Positions 1-10,849 of a stretch of DNA of 64,000 nt are shown here, piece by piece. The stretch comes from Paguma larvata. Its lineage: Eukaryota > Chordata > Mammalia > Carnivora > Viverridae. Within the stretch, counting starts at the first letter, position 1. Every line of letters starts with the position of its first letter. Below the pieces are notes generated by a model. The model made no database searches. It was not told the origin of the DNA and saw only the letters and a program-made list of their open reading frames with translations. Both the position numbers and the translations under genes were made by a program. The DNA lies in the NCBI GenBank assembly GCA_030068075.1, contig CM057823.1, forward strand, positions 16,774,485 through 16,838,484. Direction: 5' to 3'.

Positions 1-373
1 AAGTTACATTAGTAAGTGAGAAAACTTCAGGCAATAATCTCAGGAACATCAAGAAGGAAGAAAAAAATATGACAAGCAAAAATATGAGTAAACACAACAG
101 ACATTCTCTATCATTTTCAGGATTCCAAATCATGCTTGATTGCTCTGGCAAAAATTATAATCCACTTAATATGATTCTAAACCATCTAATATGGTTCTAG
201 AGAAAAAGATTTAAGATGGTGACATTAAAAATGAGGGAAACTAAGAGGAAGCAAAGAGATGAAATGTTTCTACACTTCACTCTAACTGGTAAAATGACAG
301 CACATGTATATTGTGAACACTTAAAATTATATAATGTATTACCAGGTGTAACCATTAAAAAGTGCTACACAAG

Positions 374-579
374 GGGCGCCTGGGTGGCTCAGTTGGTTGA
401 GCGTCCGACTTCGGCTTGGGTCATGATTTCACGGTCTGTGGGTTCGAGCCCCATGTCGGGCTCTGTGCTGACAGCTCAGAGCCTGGAGCCTGCTTTGGAT
501 TCTGCTCTCCCTCTGTCTCTGCTCCCCTCCCCCAGCTCGCGCTCTGTCTCTCTCTCTCTCATAAATAAACATTTTTAAA
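374..579 (+). mobile_element. Feliform tRNA-Lys SINE (SINEC_Fc-like), full length
   Basis: It starts with ggggcgcctgggtggctcag. An A box lies in the tRNA-like head and a B box-like ggttcgagccc near 442-452. The feliform middle, a CT-rich stretch and a tail ending in ataaataaacattttt follow. A perfect 16-base target-site duplication, AAAAGTGCTACACAAG, lies at 358-373 and 580-595, so both edges are certain. The good match to the feliform consensus suggests a relatively young copy. It sits inside the old L1M sequence. Confidence 0.95.
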
Positions 580-1325
580 AAAAGTGCTACACAAGAGATA
601 GTTAGACATTATTGATAAATCAAAAGGAAATTCTAAAATAAAAACTTAAGTAGGCTACAGGAATACAAGAAGAAGCTAAGACGGAAAAAAATAACAAAGA
701 GAACAAGGCAAAATTAAATAAACAGATGTAAGAACTAACATATTAATTATTATACTAAATGTAAATTGTCTAAATAACCTATTAAAAGACAGACATGAGC
801 AGAGAAAATTTAAAAAAATACTCAACTGTATGCCTATAAGAAACTCACTGAAATTATAATAAGGCCAATTTGAAAATAAAAGGATGGAAAAGATATATTA
901 TACAAACATTACTGAGAATACCGAGAGTGGCTAAAACCATATCAGTTAGATTTTAAGGAAAATTACCAGAGATAAAGGGGGAATCATATAATGATAAATC
1001 AATGTACCCAAAAGGCACTGCAATCTGAAATATGTATTCATAAAACAACAGAGATTTAAAATATAGATGTTGAAATTGTGAGAATTAAAAGATAGACAAA
1101 TCCACAATTATTTTTGGTGATTTATATATCTTTCTTTCAATAATGGATATAACAACTAGACAGAATATCAGGAAATATAAGAAGGAACTCAACAATATCA
1201 TCAAGCAAAGGGATTTGACCTTTATATGATACACCAACCAGCAACAAAATATATGTTGTTTTCAAGTGCCCAGAAAACAGATACCTAATTTAGCTATATC
1301 CTGGATCATAACAAAATTTACTAAT

Positions 1326-1549
1326 TTTTAAATGTTTATTTATTTTTGAAAGAGAGACACAGAGAGAGAGCCAGCACACAGGCACAAGTGGGTATGGGGG
1401 GAAATCCCAAGTGAAAGAGGGGACAGAGGATCTGAAGCAGGCTCTGAGCTTACAGCACAGAGCCCTATGGGGGGCTCAAATTCACAAACTGTGAGATCAT
1501 GACCTGAGCCAAGTTGGATGATCAACCAACTGTACCACGCAGGTAGCCC
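1326..1549 (-). mobile_element. tRNA-Lys SINE, minus strand
   Basis: On the plus strand it reads as tail first (aaatgtttatttatttttga), then a GA-rich stretch, 'gaagcaggctctgagc', and the inverted tRNA-like head (gagatcatgacctgagcc) ending near the 'ggtagccc' at 1549. Several point differences and small changes make it older than the copy at 374. It interrupts old L1M ORF2 sequence. No clean target-site duplication was seen. Confidence 0.9.
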
Positions 1550-2160
1550 AAACCTGTATTAAATTTAAAGGCATTGTGATCTTACAGATGATGTATTTTC
1601 TGAAAACAATGGAACCTAAGAGTAATCAACAGGGGAAAGATTATAAAAAAATCTTCAAATATTTGGAAGCAAAATAGCACAATTTAAATAATCCATGGGC
1701 CAATGATGAATTTCCAAGAGAAAGCTAAAAACACACTGAGTTGAATGAAAAAGAAAATACAACATATAAAAATTGTGAGACACCACTAAAACACTGCTGA
1801 AAGGGAAACTTATAGGACTATATACATCTATTAGAAAAGAGAATAATTATCAATTATCTGAGTTCCCAACTCAAGAACTTAGAGAAGAAAATAAACATCA
1901 TGCAGCAAAACAGAAATAATAACAATAAGAGAAGACATGAATGAAAATGTAAGCATGAAAACAACTGAAAAAAGCTTACTCTTTGAAAATATTAATAAAA
2001 TTGATAAAATTAAAAACTGATAAAGAAAAAGGAAAGAATAAATACAAATTACCAAGATAGGAATGAAAGAGAGCATATCACTAATGTCCCTGCAGGTATC
2101 AAAATGATAAAAAAGAACACTAGGGTAACTTAATCATATTATAATATAAAACTATAAATT

Positions 2161-2714
2161 CTACTTCTATTCCTTTACCCTAATTTGAGACATAGTTCAA
2201 ATAAATCAGGTGAAACAAACATAACATATAGTTTTGAAATATTCCAATCTCAACTCGGTAATAGTAAATTATAAAACAGGACTTACTCTAACAATAATAT
2301 ATATAAGCTTTTGATATCCAGACACATATTATCTCTAAAATTGTTTCTGAAACGATAATGAAAAATAGTATATTTCCACATACATGGTTTTATTTTGTAA
2401 AGATTCCAAATTATTAGTGGTGGGGACACACTCTGATAAAATATTCAGAAAGTATACTTTCCATAACAATACTGTTAACTTAGAAATGCATTTCACTATG
2501 CTATAAAATGTTTATTTTTTCTTCTTACCTACTTTATACATGAACTAGTTATTAATGTATATGAATTTAAGGAATCTTTTACTTCATATACAATTTACAT
2601 TCAATATAATATAAGGTAAAGGAAATCTCCATTTTATCATTCACATTGTGCTAACTCAGGGAGTATTTATTTTATTGTTTGTTTTATTTTCTTGTGTGGA
2701 GGGTTATGTCAAGT
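2161..2714. other. AT-rich stretch, nothing recognised
   Basis: Very AT-rich DNA between the L1M remnant and the minus-strand L1. No open frame of note, no RNA gene and no repeat family that I recognise. It may be further decayed L1. Confidence 0.4.
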
Positions 2715-4340
2715 TTTTCCTTAAATTTAAGTTTGTTAACATAGAGTGTAATATTGGTTTCGGAATTAGAATTTAGTGATTCATCATTTACATGCAATAC
2801 CCAGTGCTTATCCCAACACGAGCCCTCCTTAATACCCACCATTCATTTAATCGATCCCCTGTCCATCTCCCCTCCAGCAGCCCTCAGTTTACTATGGAGG
2901 TGTTTTTTTTTTTAATCTTACTTCTCCTCTATTTGTTTTCTTCTTTCCTCTCTTTTGTTTCTTAAATTCCACATATGAGTGAAATCATATGGTATTTGGC
3001 TTTCTCTGACTGACTTATTTCACCTAGCAAAATACATACTAGCTCCATCTATATCATTGCAAAAGGAAAGATTTCATTCTTTTTGATGGCTGAGTAATAT
3101 TTCATTGTATGCATGTGTATGTATACTACATCTTCTTTATCCATTCATCACATGATGGACATTTGTGCTCTTTCCATAATTTGGCTACTGTTGATAATGC
3201 TGCTATAAACATCAAGGTTCATGTGCTCCTTCAGATCAGTATTTTTGTATCCTTTGGCTAATTACCCAGTAGTACAATTACTGGGTCCTGGGGTATTTCT
3301 ATTTTTAAATTTGAGGAAACTCCACACTGTTTTCCAGAATTAGCTGCACTGGTTTGCACTACCACCAACAATGTAGGAGGGTTCTCCTTTCTCCGCATCC
3401 TCACCAACATCTGTTGTTTCCTGGATTGCTAATTTTAGCCGTTCTGGCAGATGAGAGGTGGTATCTCATCATGGTTTTGATTTGTATTTCCCTGATGATG
3501 AGTGATGTTGAGCATCTTTTCATGTGTTTGTTAGCCATCTGTATGCCTTCTTTGGAAAACTCTCTATTCAAGTCTTCTACCCATTCCTCTTCTTTAAAAA
3601 TACTACTAATAATTATTATTATGGGTACTGAGTTTGAGAAGTTCTTTATAGATTTTGGATACTAACTCTTTATCCTATATTCCATTTTCAAATAGCTTCT
3701 CCCATTCCGTAGGTTGCCTTTTGGTCTTACTGATTGTTTCCTTTGCTGTGCAGAAGCTTTTTATCTTGTGAAGTCTCAAAAGCTCATTTTTGCTTTTGTT
3801 TCCCTGTCTTCAGAGATGTGTCTGGTAAGAAGTTGCTATGGCCGATATTAAAGAGGTTTCTTCCTGTGTTCTCCTCTAGAATTTTGGTGGTTTCCTGTCT
3901 CACATTTAATTCTTTCATTCATTTTGAATTTATTTTTGTGTGTGATGTAAATGAGTTTTGAATGTTGCTGTCCAGTTTTCCCAACACCATTTGTTGAAAA
4001 GACTGTCTTTTTTCTATTGGACATCCTTTCCTGCTTTGTCAAAGATTAGTTAACTGTACACTTGTGGATCTATTTCTTGGTTCTCTATTGTGTTCCATTG
4101 ATCTGTATATCTGTTTTTGCACCAGTACCATACCATCTTCAAGACTACAGATTTGTAATATAGCTTAAGTCTAGAATTGTGATGCCTCTAGCTTTGCTTT
4201 TCTTTTTCAATTGCAAATTTTAGGTTGATTGTTTTAGCTCTGTGAAGAATGCTGGTGGTATTTCGATAGATTAAATGTGTAGATTGCTTTGAGTAGTATA
4301 TACATTTTAACAATATTTGTTCTCCCAATCAGGCAGCATT
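2715..4340 (-). mobile_element. Carnivore LINE-1, 5'-truncated, minus strand (3' UTR plus end of ORF2)
   Basis: Read on the plus strand, the 3' UTR comes first ('gttaacatagagtgtaata', about 2736, to 'cccctccagcagccctcag', about 2869). Reverse-complemented ORF2 C-terminal sequence follows: 'cacatatgagtgaaatcat' (2972), 'tctttatccattcatc' (3133), 'ctccgcatcctcaccaacatc' (about 3391), 'ttccctgatgatgagtgatg' (about 3488), 'gtgcagaagctttttatctt' (about 3749) and 'ccagttttcccaacaccat' (about 3972). It ends around 'tttaacaatatttgttctcc' (4306-4325). About 1.6 kb of a roughly 6 kb element remains. ORF2 is broken by stops and frameshifts, so it is an inactive fragment. Confidence 0.92.
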
Positions 4341-5081
4341 TGAATCAGCCTACCTCTGTTATAAATTAAGGGCTCAGATAGCTTTGTTTTGTTTTGTTTT
4401 GTTTTGTGTGTGTGCGTGTAAGTCAACACGAATATGGACCATTATACTATTCTTTTCTCAAAAGCATAAAGAGAACAATATTTTAAAGTTAACAAGAAGA
4501 TCAGGACAATTTAATCTTCATGTGCATTACCTCAAGTGAGATATTTTTTTAATGTTAGTTTCAAAGTAGTTCTATCAAAAAGATTAAGTAATTTTCATGC
4601 AAAAGCTTTAGATCTTTGAAAGTAATGGAATTAAAGATAAAAGTAGAAAAGATACATAATACATTGCAGGACTTTTTCAAGAAATATTCCACATCTTCCA
4701 GGAAACATAAGAGGCTTAGAAGAAGTGAATTCTCTTTAGGATATTAGAGTATTAATTTTGCACAATAGGAAATAGACCATGAAAAGCCATGTACCCATGC
4801 TCACTCAGCCAGCATCATGAAGCAACAACTGGGACTAAGATATTTAAGTGACTTATTTCATCTCAACAGCCAACGGTTGTGGACTTCATTAGTCAAATCA
4901 AGATTTCCTGTTCCTAAAGTTATTGGGCTTTCCATAGCTCTTCATGAATATTTTGGGAGTTTATATGATCAAAAATATAAATAATGAGTCATTTTTATTT
5001 ATTACCAGGATATAAAGGAAATTTAATACTTAAAAAATGGAATTTATCCAAGATAGAGTAATTTATTAAAATGTGAAGTTA
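4341..5081. other. Unassigned DNA with a short (TTTTG)n run
   Basis: A (GTTTT)n run of about five units followed by a short TG run occupies about 4383-4418. The rest is AT-rich and unassigned. Nothing coding is seen. Confidence 0.45.
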
Positions 5082-5249
5082 GGGGCACATGGGTTTCTCA
5101 GTTGGTTAAACATCTGACTCTTGATTTCAGCTCAGATCATGATCTCAGAGTTCGTGAGTTTGAGCCTCATGTCAGGCTTCCTACTGCCAGTGTGAAGCCT
5201 GCTTGGGATTCTCTCTCTCTCTCTCTCTGCCCCTCCCCTGCTTGCTCAT

Positions 5250-5293
<44 letters not shown>

Positions 5294-5366
5294 TCTCTCT
5301 CTCTCTCTCATTCTCTCTCTCTCTCTCAAAACAAATGAGTAAATTTTAAAAAATAAATAAAATAAA
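5082..5366 (+). mobile_element. tRNA-Lys SINE with expanded (CT)n tract
   Basis: The head 'aggggcacatgggtttctcag' is followed by 'gatcatgatctcagagttcg' and 'gaagcctgcttgggattct'. The CT-rich region has grown into a nearly pure CT microsatellite (about 5252-5330). The tail is ttaaaaaataaataaaataaa. The middle ('tactgccagtgtgaagcctgc') is of an older carnivore SINE type than the copy at 374. Confidence 0.9.
5252..5330. repeat. (CT)n microsatellite inside a SINE
   Basis: Almost uninterrupted CT dinucleotides with a few C, A and T interruptions. It arose from the CT-rich segment of the host SINE and is likely length-polymorphic. Confidence 0.9.
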
Positions 5367-7528
5367 AATACAAAGTTAATTATTTGAGGTAAATTAACCT
5401 AATAATAATAAACTTGATTGATTTTTCTAACTGCACCATGTAAAGCTAATCAACATTACAACTCTTTAGATGTCCTTTTAAATTTCCCAATACTTAAACA
5501 TATTCAACCATTTATTTATTCACACATATGACCCACAATGAAAGATAAGTTACAGCATCCAAAGGGATTAATTAAAGAAGGGCAATATTTGGTACTCTAG
5601 CAACAAGAAAAAAAGTAGAAAAATAGCTGTTGGTAGAGTTAAAAACTCCTTTCAGGCTTTACCTTGGCAATGTTTTGAAGGGTGTGTAATGAAAGTCTTC
5701 GCACTATTTCATAATCACTGACAGCCATTTCTCTTTTGGAATCGTAATTGACAAGGTCCATCATGCAAGCCCATATTAGCAAAGATTAATCACGCTACAC
5801 ATACAGAAAATGCACTTGTATCTATTTGCACCATTTCAAGTTCCAAAACACTTACTTATTTATTGAAATACATTTTCTTTTTGATCTTAGAATAGTTGCA
5901 AATAGGTGAAAAAAAGAATTTTAAAAGGGAATCCACAAATAACAATAAGGTTATTTCATTCCAAATGAAAGTCAAAACCTCTATGGAATGAGTAGCAGTT
6001 ACAACAGTAGACAAGAGATGGACTATAGATGCTACGAAGATGTCAATAAGGAAAGCACAAGACTCCAGATGCTCTTGTTATTAAAAAAACGATTGAGGGT
6101 TCACCATCTGCGATAGTCTGTTGCCAAGTACATCTTGTATACGGCCACTGAAACTGGTTAAAATTAGGATCCATATTAAGAAAACATCAAAAAGGACCAC
6201 ATGGCAGACACTCTCTGATATTAAGAGACCAGTTTAACTACAATTATCTACAAGGTGCCAAATTCCTCTGGAGTAAAACTGTCACACTGGATCTCATGCA
6301 TCAGTTAGTGTATTCAAGCCACCTTTTAATGACTGCATAATCCATCTAAAAAGACTAGACTAGGAGTATTGACTTTGAAAACCAGAGTAAAAATATAATA
6401 AATAGGATAGTGACATTACCTTTGTCTGTGAGAACTGTTGTGTCTGATAAGTAAAAAAGACTATATACATACATATGCATGCATACGTATACATATTTGG
6501 AAAAATCTAACTCCATGGCATCAGCTATTTATATGAATGAGGTAGTAATGATAACAACAATGACAGTACTTTAAATCTGTTCAACTCATAGGTGTTCTTA
6601 GAATTTTTTCTTAGTGTCTTTGATAGTCAGAGACATGGTATCACATATGCTTATCATGTTTCTTAAAATCTTTCTAGATGCTGCCTTGTCCATCCACTGC
6701 CACTCTTAGCCACTGCTTTTCTACCAGGCCCTGCACTGGCCTGTTAGGATTGTGGTCTCCCCGACCTTGGATATGACACCCTGATCTCTCTTGATGAAGT
6801 GGGAGACACCACAGTCTCCTCTACTGTTCTATCACCACCTTACCGGTCTGTGCAGCCTCCACCTCTTCCCTATACTCCTATATATGCACTTGAGATCTAA
6901 ACTGACAAAACTTAGCCCTGTGATTATTGATGAGAATATCCCTTCTGCTTAGAGTACACCGGAGCAAAAAGGCTAATCTGAGTGCAAACTTTGATAACAA
7001 TGACCACTTGCATTTAAGTTAAGGTTGATTTTTATTTGTCGTGCAAACATAAATGCATTATAACCCAGACTAACAGATACAGGTGAGGGGACATATTCCC
7101 TGGTGCCTCCTTGGCTTATCACAGAGTGCAAAATAAGTCCTGTCAGCAGCTCCATGCTGTCCAAACAGAGAAGGGGACTGCCAGGGAGGAAGAACGCTAT
7201 GCAACGAATCTTACTATTCCATTAAGCAACACTCAGGGGTCTGCTTACGACCGTTTAAGCAAATCCACATTAAGCTGCAGTAAGGAACTCATTTGTTCTA
7301 CTGCCACCACATGTTCAGTAATTCTTGGTTGGTATCACGTTCACCTTCACTGTTATTTCCACAACTACTTCCACTTCGGATAATCTAATACTTCTATTAT
7401 ATGACACGAAGAAATATTTTCATATTAGGGAGATTTTATCATTCCTTTTATGTCATTTATAGATAGGAATAAAATAACTTAGAGGTCCTTTTACCCAAAT
7501 ATCAGCTTCTAAAGGGGGAGAAAAAATT
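5367..7528. other. Mostly unassigned DNA; possible L2-like piece near 6640-6900
   Basis: No gene is recognised. About 6660-6780 has a CT/GC-richer composition with 'ccatccactgccactctta' and 'ggccctgcactggcctgtt', which faintly resembles the L2 reverse-transcriptase region on the plus strand; this is weak. The part at 6990-7385 is compositionally balanced, not recognisably repetitive, and contains a chance 90-codon frame (7111-7383) without familiar motifs. Confidence 0.4.
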
Positions 7529-7529
7529 G

Positions 7530-7722
7530 CTTTTTTTTTGAGAGAGAGAGAGAGAGAAAGAGCAGGAAAGAGAAGCAGAGGGGGAAAAAAAGAGAGTCTT
7601 AAGCAAGCTTCATGCTCAGCACAGAGCCCAGTGTGGGGCTCAATCCTACTACCCTAGGATTATGACCTTAGCTGAAATTAAAAGTCAGACACTCAACCAA
7701 CTGAGTTGCCCAGGGATCCCCC
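7530..7722 (-). mobile_element. tRNA-Lys SINE, minus strand
   Basis: Starts with a poly-T/GA stretch (7531-7580), then 'gcacagagcccagtgtgggg' near 7619, and an inverted head ending 'caactgagttgcccaggg' at about 7698-7716. The flanks 'aaaaaattgct' and 'aaaaaagtcact' may be a decayed target-site duplication. Confidence 0.88.
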
Positions 7723-7797
7723 CAAAAAAGTCACTCATATTCATTCGTGGAGTTTATAGATTTAGGGAAATTTCAAACTCAGATTCTAGACCTTTTG

Positions 7798-8260
7798 TTA
7801 TGGGTTAAATTGTGGCCTTCAAAAACAATATTGAGTTTCTAACTCACAATACCTTATTTGGACCATATTTGCAAATACAGGTTTTGCAGATGATCAAGTC
7901 AAGATAAGGACATTAGAGTTGCCTCAAACCAATATAACTGGCATCTTTATAAAAGGAGAAATTTGGAATAAAAACATATATTTACACAGAGAGGAGAGAA
8001 CAGCATTATAAGGAACTCTAAAAAGTAGTGAGAGCATAGAACAGATTCTATCCCACAACCCTCAGAAGGAAATAATCTTTGAAGAAGGAAGAGGAGGAGG
8101 AGGAGCAGGAGAGCAAGGAGGAGGAGGACAATGAGGAAGAAGATGAGGATGAGGAAAAGAAGAAAAGAGGTAGAAGAAAGAAAAAGGAGAAGGAGAAGGA
8201 GAAGGAGGAGGAGGAGGAGTAGGAGGGGGAGGAGGAAGAAGAGGAGGAGGAGGAGGAGGA

Positions 8261-8297
<37 letters not shown>

Positions 8298-8435
8298 TGG
8301 AGGAGGAAGAGGAACAGAAGAAGAAGAAAACAATCCTGGTGATACCATGATACGAGACTGGTAGTCTCCAAAATTGTGAGACAATGAATTTCTCTTGGTT
8401 AAGCTACCTTGGTATGGTACATTGTTACAACAGTT
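7798..8435 (+). mobile_element. Old LTR, probably MaLR (MLT1/MST-like) solo LTR, with internal expansion
   Basis: The left part reads 'ggttaaattgtggccttcaa' (7803), 'ccttatttgga' and 'gcagatgatcaagtcaagat' (about 7887), then 'catctttataaaaggagaa' (about 7943). These match the 5' half of MaLR-type LTRs. The right part, 'ccaaaattgtgagacaatga' (about 8368) followed by 'atttctcttggttaagctac' (about 8388), matches the conserved 3' end. A purine tract of about 250 bases sits between them. Placement in MLT1/MST is from memory. Confidence 0.6.
8079..8332. repeat. Purine-rich (GGA/GAA)n tract with an embedded (GAT)n
   Basis: Nearly pure A/G sequence of GGA, GAA and AAG triplets with very few pyrimidines outside a (GAT)12 block at 8261-8297. 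On the minus strand it opens two overlapping artefactual frames rich in Ser, Leu or His/Ile homopolymers (7947-8384 and 8048-8371). These are not genes. Confidence 0.95.
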
Positions 8436-8567
8436 CAGGTAAACTCATATATTCTTTGCTTGCTATATCTTTCATTCCCTACATAGCCACAGATGAGAAC
8501 TTTTTTTCTGAAAGCATTCATCCTAAGACGTTTTTGTTAAATATGTCTTTATTTAAATATTGTGAGA

Positions 8568-8786
8568 GGGGCCCCTGGGTGGCTCAGTCAATTGAGCATC
8601 TGACTCTTGGTTTCGGCTCAGGTCATGACTCACAGTTTGTGGATTTCAGCCCCACATCGTCTGGCTCTGAGCTGACACCACAGAGCCTGCTTGGGATTCT
8701 CTCTCCCTCTCTCTCTGCCCGTCTACTCCCTCCCTCTCCCCCTCCTCTCTGTCTTCCTCCTTCTCAAAATAAATAAAATTAAGAGA
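8568..8786 (+). mobile_element. tRNA-Lys SINE
   Basis: Starts ggggcccctgggtggctcag; the B-box region is degenerate ('gatttcagcccc'). 'cacagagcctgcttgggatt' is followed by a CT-rich part and an aaaataaataaaatt tail. The middle segment is of the older carnivore type (gcctgcttggg). Confidence 0.92.
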
Positions 8787-10070
8787 ATTTGTATATCAAT
8801 TAGTTAACATATGAAATATAAACTATAAGACTTAATATCTTTCATAATTTAGTGTTACAATGGTAGAATGTTCGGTAATTATTAAATCTGTGGAAAAAAT
8901 ATGCCAGAATTTTCTTCAATATTGTCCCCAAGAACGGGGATTTCATTCAAGCTGGTAATTCTTGAATATATTTTTATACAGATATATTCCTAGAATAGAC
9001 AATAAGCAATTAAGTAGCCAACATTTACATTTCATTTTGCTTGATTTTAGAACATCGATTTTTTTATAAGTTGCTATTTCATTGACAGCTAAAAATATCA
9101 TATGCCATGTAGAGAAAATGATTTCAGGAATAATCTCTTTCATGCCAGGAAGACTGTCACATACTAAATTAAAAGCTGATATTATTCTCAGCTTAACAGA
9201 ACTTTTGAGTTGGGGCAGTTAAGGTAAATTCTCCAGGATTCAGTTCTTCCTGCAGAGACTCAGAAAATAACTTTGATGTGTATTCAACAGTGAAGATCAG
9301 AATCTGTACTTGCGATGGAATACTACCAAATTCACCATGAAATTCTTGTCCTCCTCATAGTAAAGAGAGCAAAAATTTATATTATAAACAAAAGTGAATA
9401 ATGCAACATGGACAATACAATGTGGGTGATATCACATATAATGGTATGTATATAACTAATATAATGTAATATAATATAATATATTAGTACACGACTCTTT
9501 TGGAGGAAAATAAACAAACGAACAAACAAAAAAACCCCAAACACATGAAAAGTGAAAGTACATATTTAGCATGAGCAATGATAAAGCAGAAAGGAAACAA
9601 TAATTTGTCATCGCTGTGGACAAAGGTTCCACTGCAAGTCCAGAGTAAGGTCATGGTTATATGAAGAAGCCAAAACGCACAGAGCCCGAATGCCCAATAA
9701 GGATCTTGACTAACAATCTAATCCTCTGCCAGTGAAAGTGGTTTGACTTATAAGCGATCGTCGTGATATTGTCTACAAAGGCATTCTCAAAGATTTCTTA
9801 GCTATGCTTATTTCCTTTCAATCTTCATAAGGATAAAAAAAAAAGACAAAGAGAGGGAAAGAAATGTAGAAACAGGCTTTAGAGTTAGCATAACCTAACA
9901 TAAAGAGTCAGAAGGGTAATGAGCAGTATTGAATTAACTGAAAGGATAGTGGAAAATGTCTGTTGAAACACAGTCACCTTCCTTATCAAGAATGTACCGG
10001 TGTCATTGGTAGTAATTTGAAAGGAGCTATAATTTTAGTTAAATGCATCATCGGGAAATCGCAACCTCCA
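8787..10070. other. AT-rich unassigned DNA with short simple repeats
   Basis: No gene or named repeat is recognised. A short TATAA/TAATA-rich run lies near 9455-9486 and an A/C-rich run (aacaaacgaacaaac) near 9511-9536. Confidence 0.4.
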
Positions 10071-10690
10071 GCAACCACTGCTACTTTATAGAATCAGAGC
10101 AGTTCTTTCATACGTGAGGAAGTGTGCCAGTCAGAACCGTGCCACAGTGACCACTTAGATTTTAATTTAATCTATTTTAAGATTCTCAGAAAGTTTAAAC
10201 CTCTCATTTCTGTCACTGCAATGGATTTCTGTGCCATTGCTACAGGGCAAAATCATTTGGAGGAGAGCTCTGAAGAGCACGCTAAGGACAGAATTACCTG
10301 GGCTCCAGCTCTATTTTTCCCGATATGTGTATTCTTTTCAAGGATACTACAAAAGTGATATTTCAAATCCCTCCAGCAGCATCCGCTGGAATCATCTGGG
10401 GCAGGCAGAATATGGTAGCTTTATGAATATTCATAGCAGCACATTGCCCATTATGATTCAGTGTGCTGTGCAAAATACAGCTGCTTTGCTCCAACCCCAC
10501 CAGGAGAGCAGAGGGTACTTGTTTTAAGTGGTCCCCAAGGTCACAAACTAGTTAGCAATTTCATAGTTAGAAAATTACCCATCTCGCTATACATGTTAAA
10601 AGCAGAGTATCTTTTAAAGCATTCAGGGATCTATAAACTGGCTTCTCTCTTTGCTACTAAAAGTGAACTATTTGAAGACTGATGAAAACA
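10071..10690. other. Non-repetitive stretch of balanced composition; candidate conserved non-coding sequence
   Basis: This is less AT-rich than its surroundings and matches no repeat I know. Three overlapping short frames exist (10122-10358, 10231-10527, 10461-10682) but show no domain, no signal peptide and no consistent codon pattern. I do not call a gene. It could be single-copy regulatory DNA or an unrecognised exon. Confidence 0.35.
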
Positions 10691-10849
10691 AAAATAGAAT
10701 CCGTAGGAAATTTAGCTCCCTTCATGTCTTTATTTTATCTGTCTTACGTTTATTTTTTATGAATATGTACATGATGACAGGTTTAGTGATTTTAGACTAG
10801 AAAAGATGCAACTTGTTAGAAATTTATTGCTAACAGTGAAATTCAATCA

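Larger units (their letters stand above)
1..2160 (+). mobile_element. Old LINE-1 (L1M type), ORF1-ORF2 linker and first part of ORF2
   Basis: The sequence follows the L1M pattern in order. An A-rich linker comes first (about 580-735), then a start-of-ORF2-like 'aatgtaaattgtctaaataacc' equivalent near 755, then endonuclease-region text such as 'aattaccagagataaag' (about 961) and 'caactagacagaatatca' (about 1150). Next comes the linker to the reverse transcriptase ('ataatccatgggccaatga', about 1688) and 'gaatgaaagagag' near 2060. The match fades after about 2130. Many stops and indels make it non-coding. The first 370 bases are probably the same element but match less clearly. Two SINEs (374-579 and 1326-1549) interrupt it. 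Family recognised from memory; subfamily not assigned. Confidence 0.72.

Noticed and set aside
374..450. Possible tRNA-Lys gene in the SINE heads (here and at the other SINEs)
   Set aside because: The heads have A- and B-box-like parts but do not form a clean tRNA, and they are followed by the SINE body and an A tail. They are SINE promoters, not tRNA genes.
216..578. 120-codon frame at the start of the window
   Set aside because: The second half is a SINE with a clear target-site duplication; the first half has no recognisable protein features.
4383..4418. Telomere-like TG/TTTTG repeat
   Set aside because: Unit is TTTTG, short and at the edge of an L1 fragment; ordinary simple repeat.
5252..5330. 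CRISPR-like or structured repeat array
   Set aside because: It is a simple CT dinucleotide expansion inside a SINE. No spaced repeats exist anywhere in the window.
7947..8384. Two overlapping minus-strand frames of 107 and 145 codons
   Set aside because: They are translations of the GGA/GAA/GAT microsatellite (Ser, Leu, His, Ile runs), not a coding signal.
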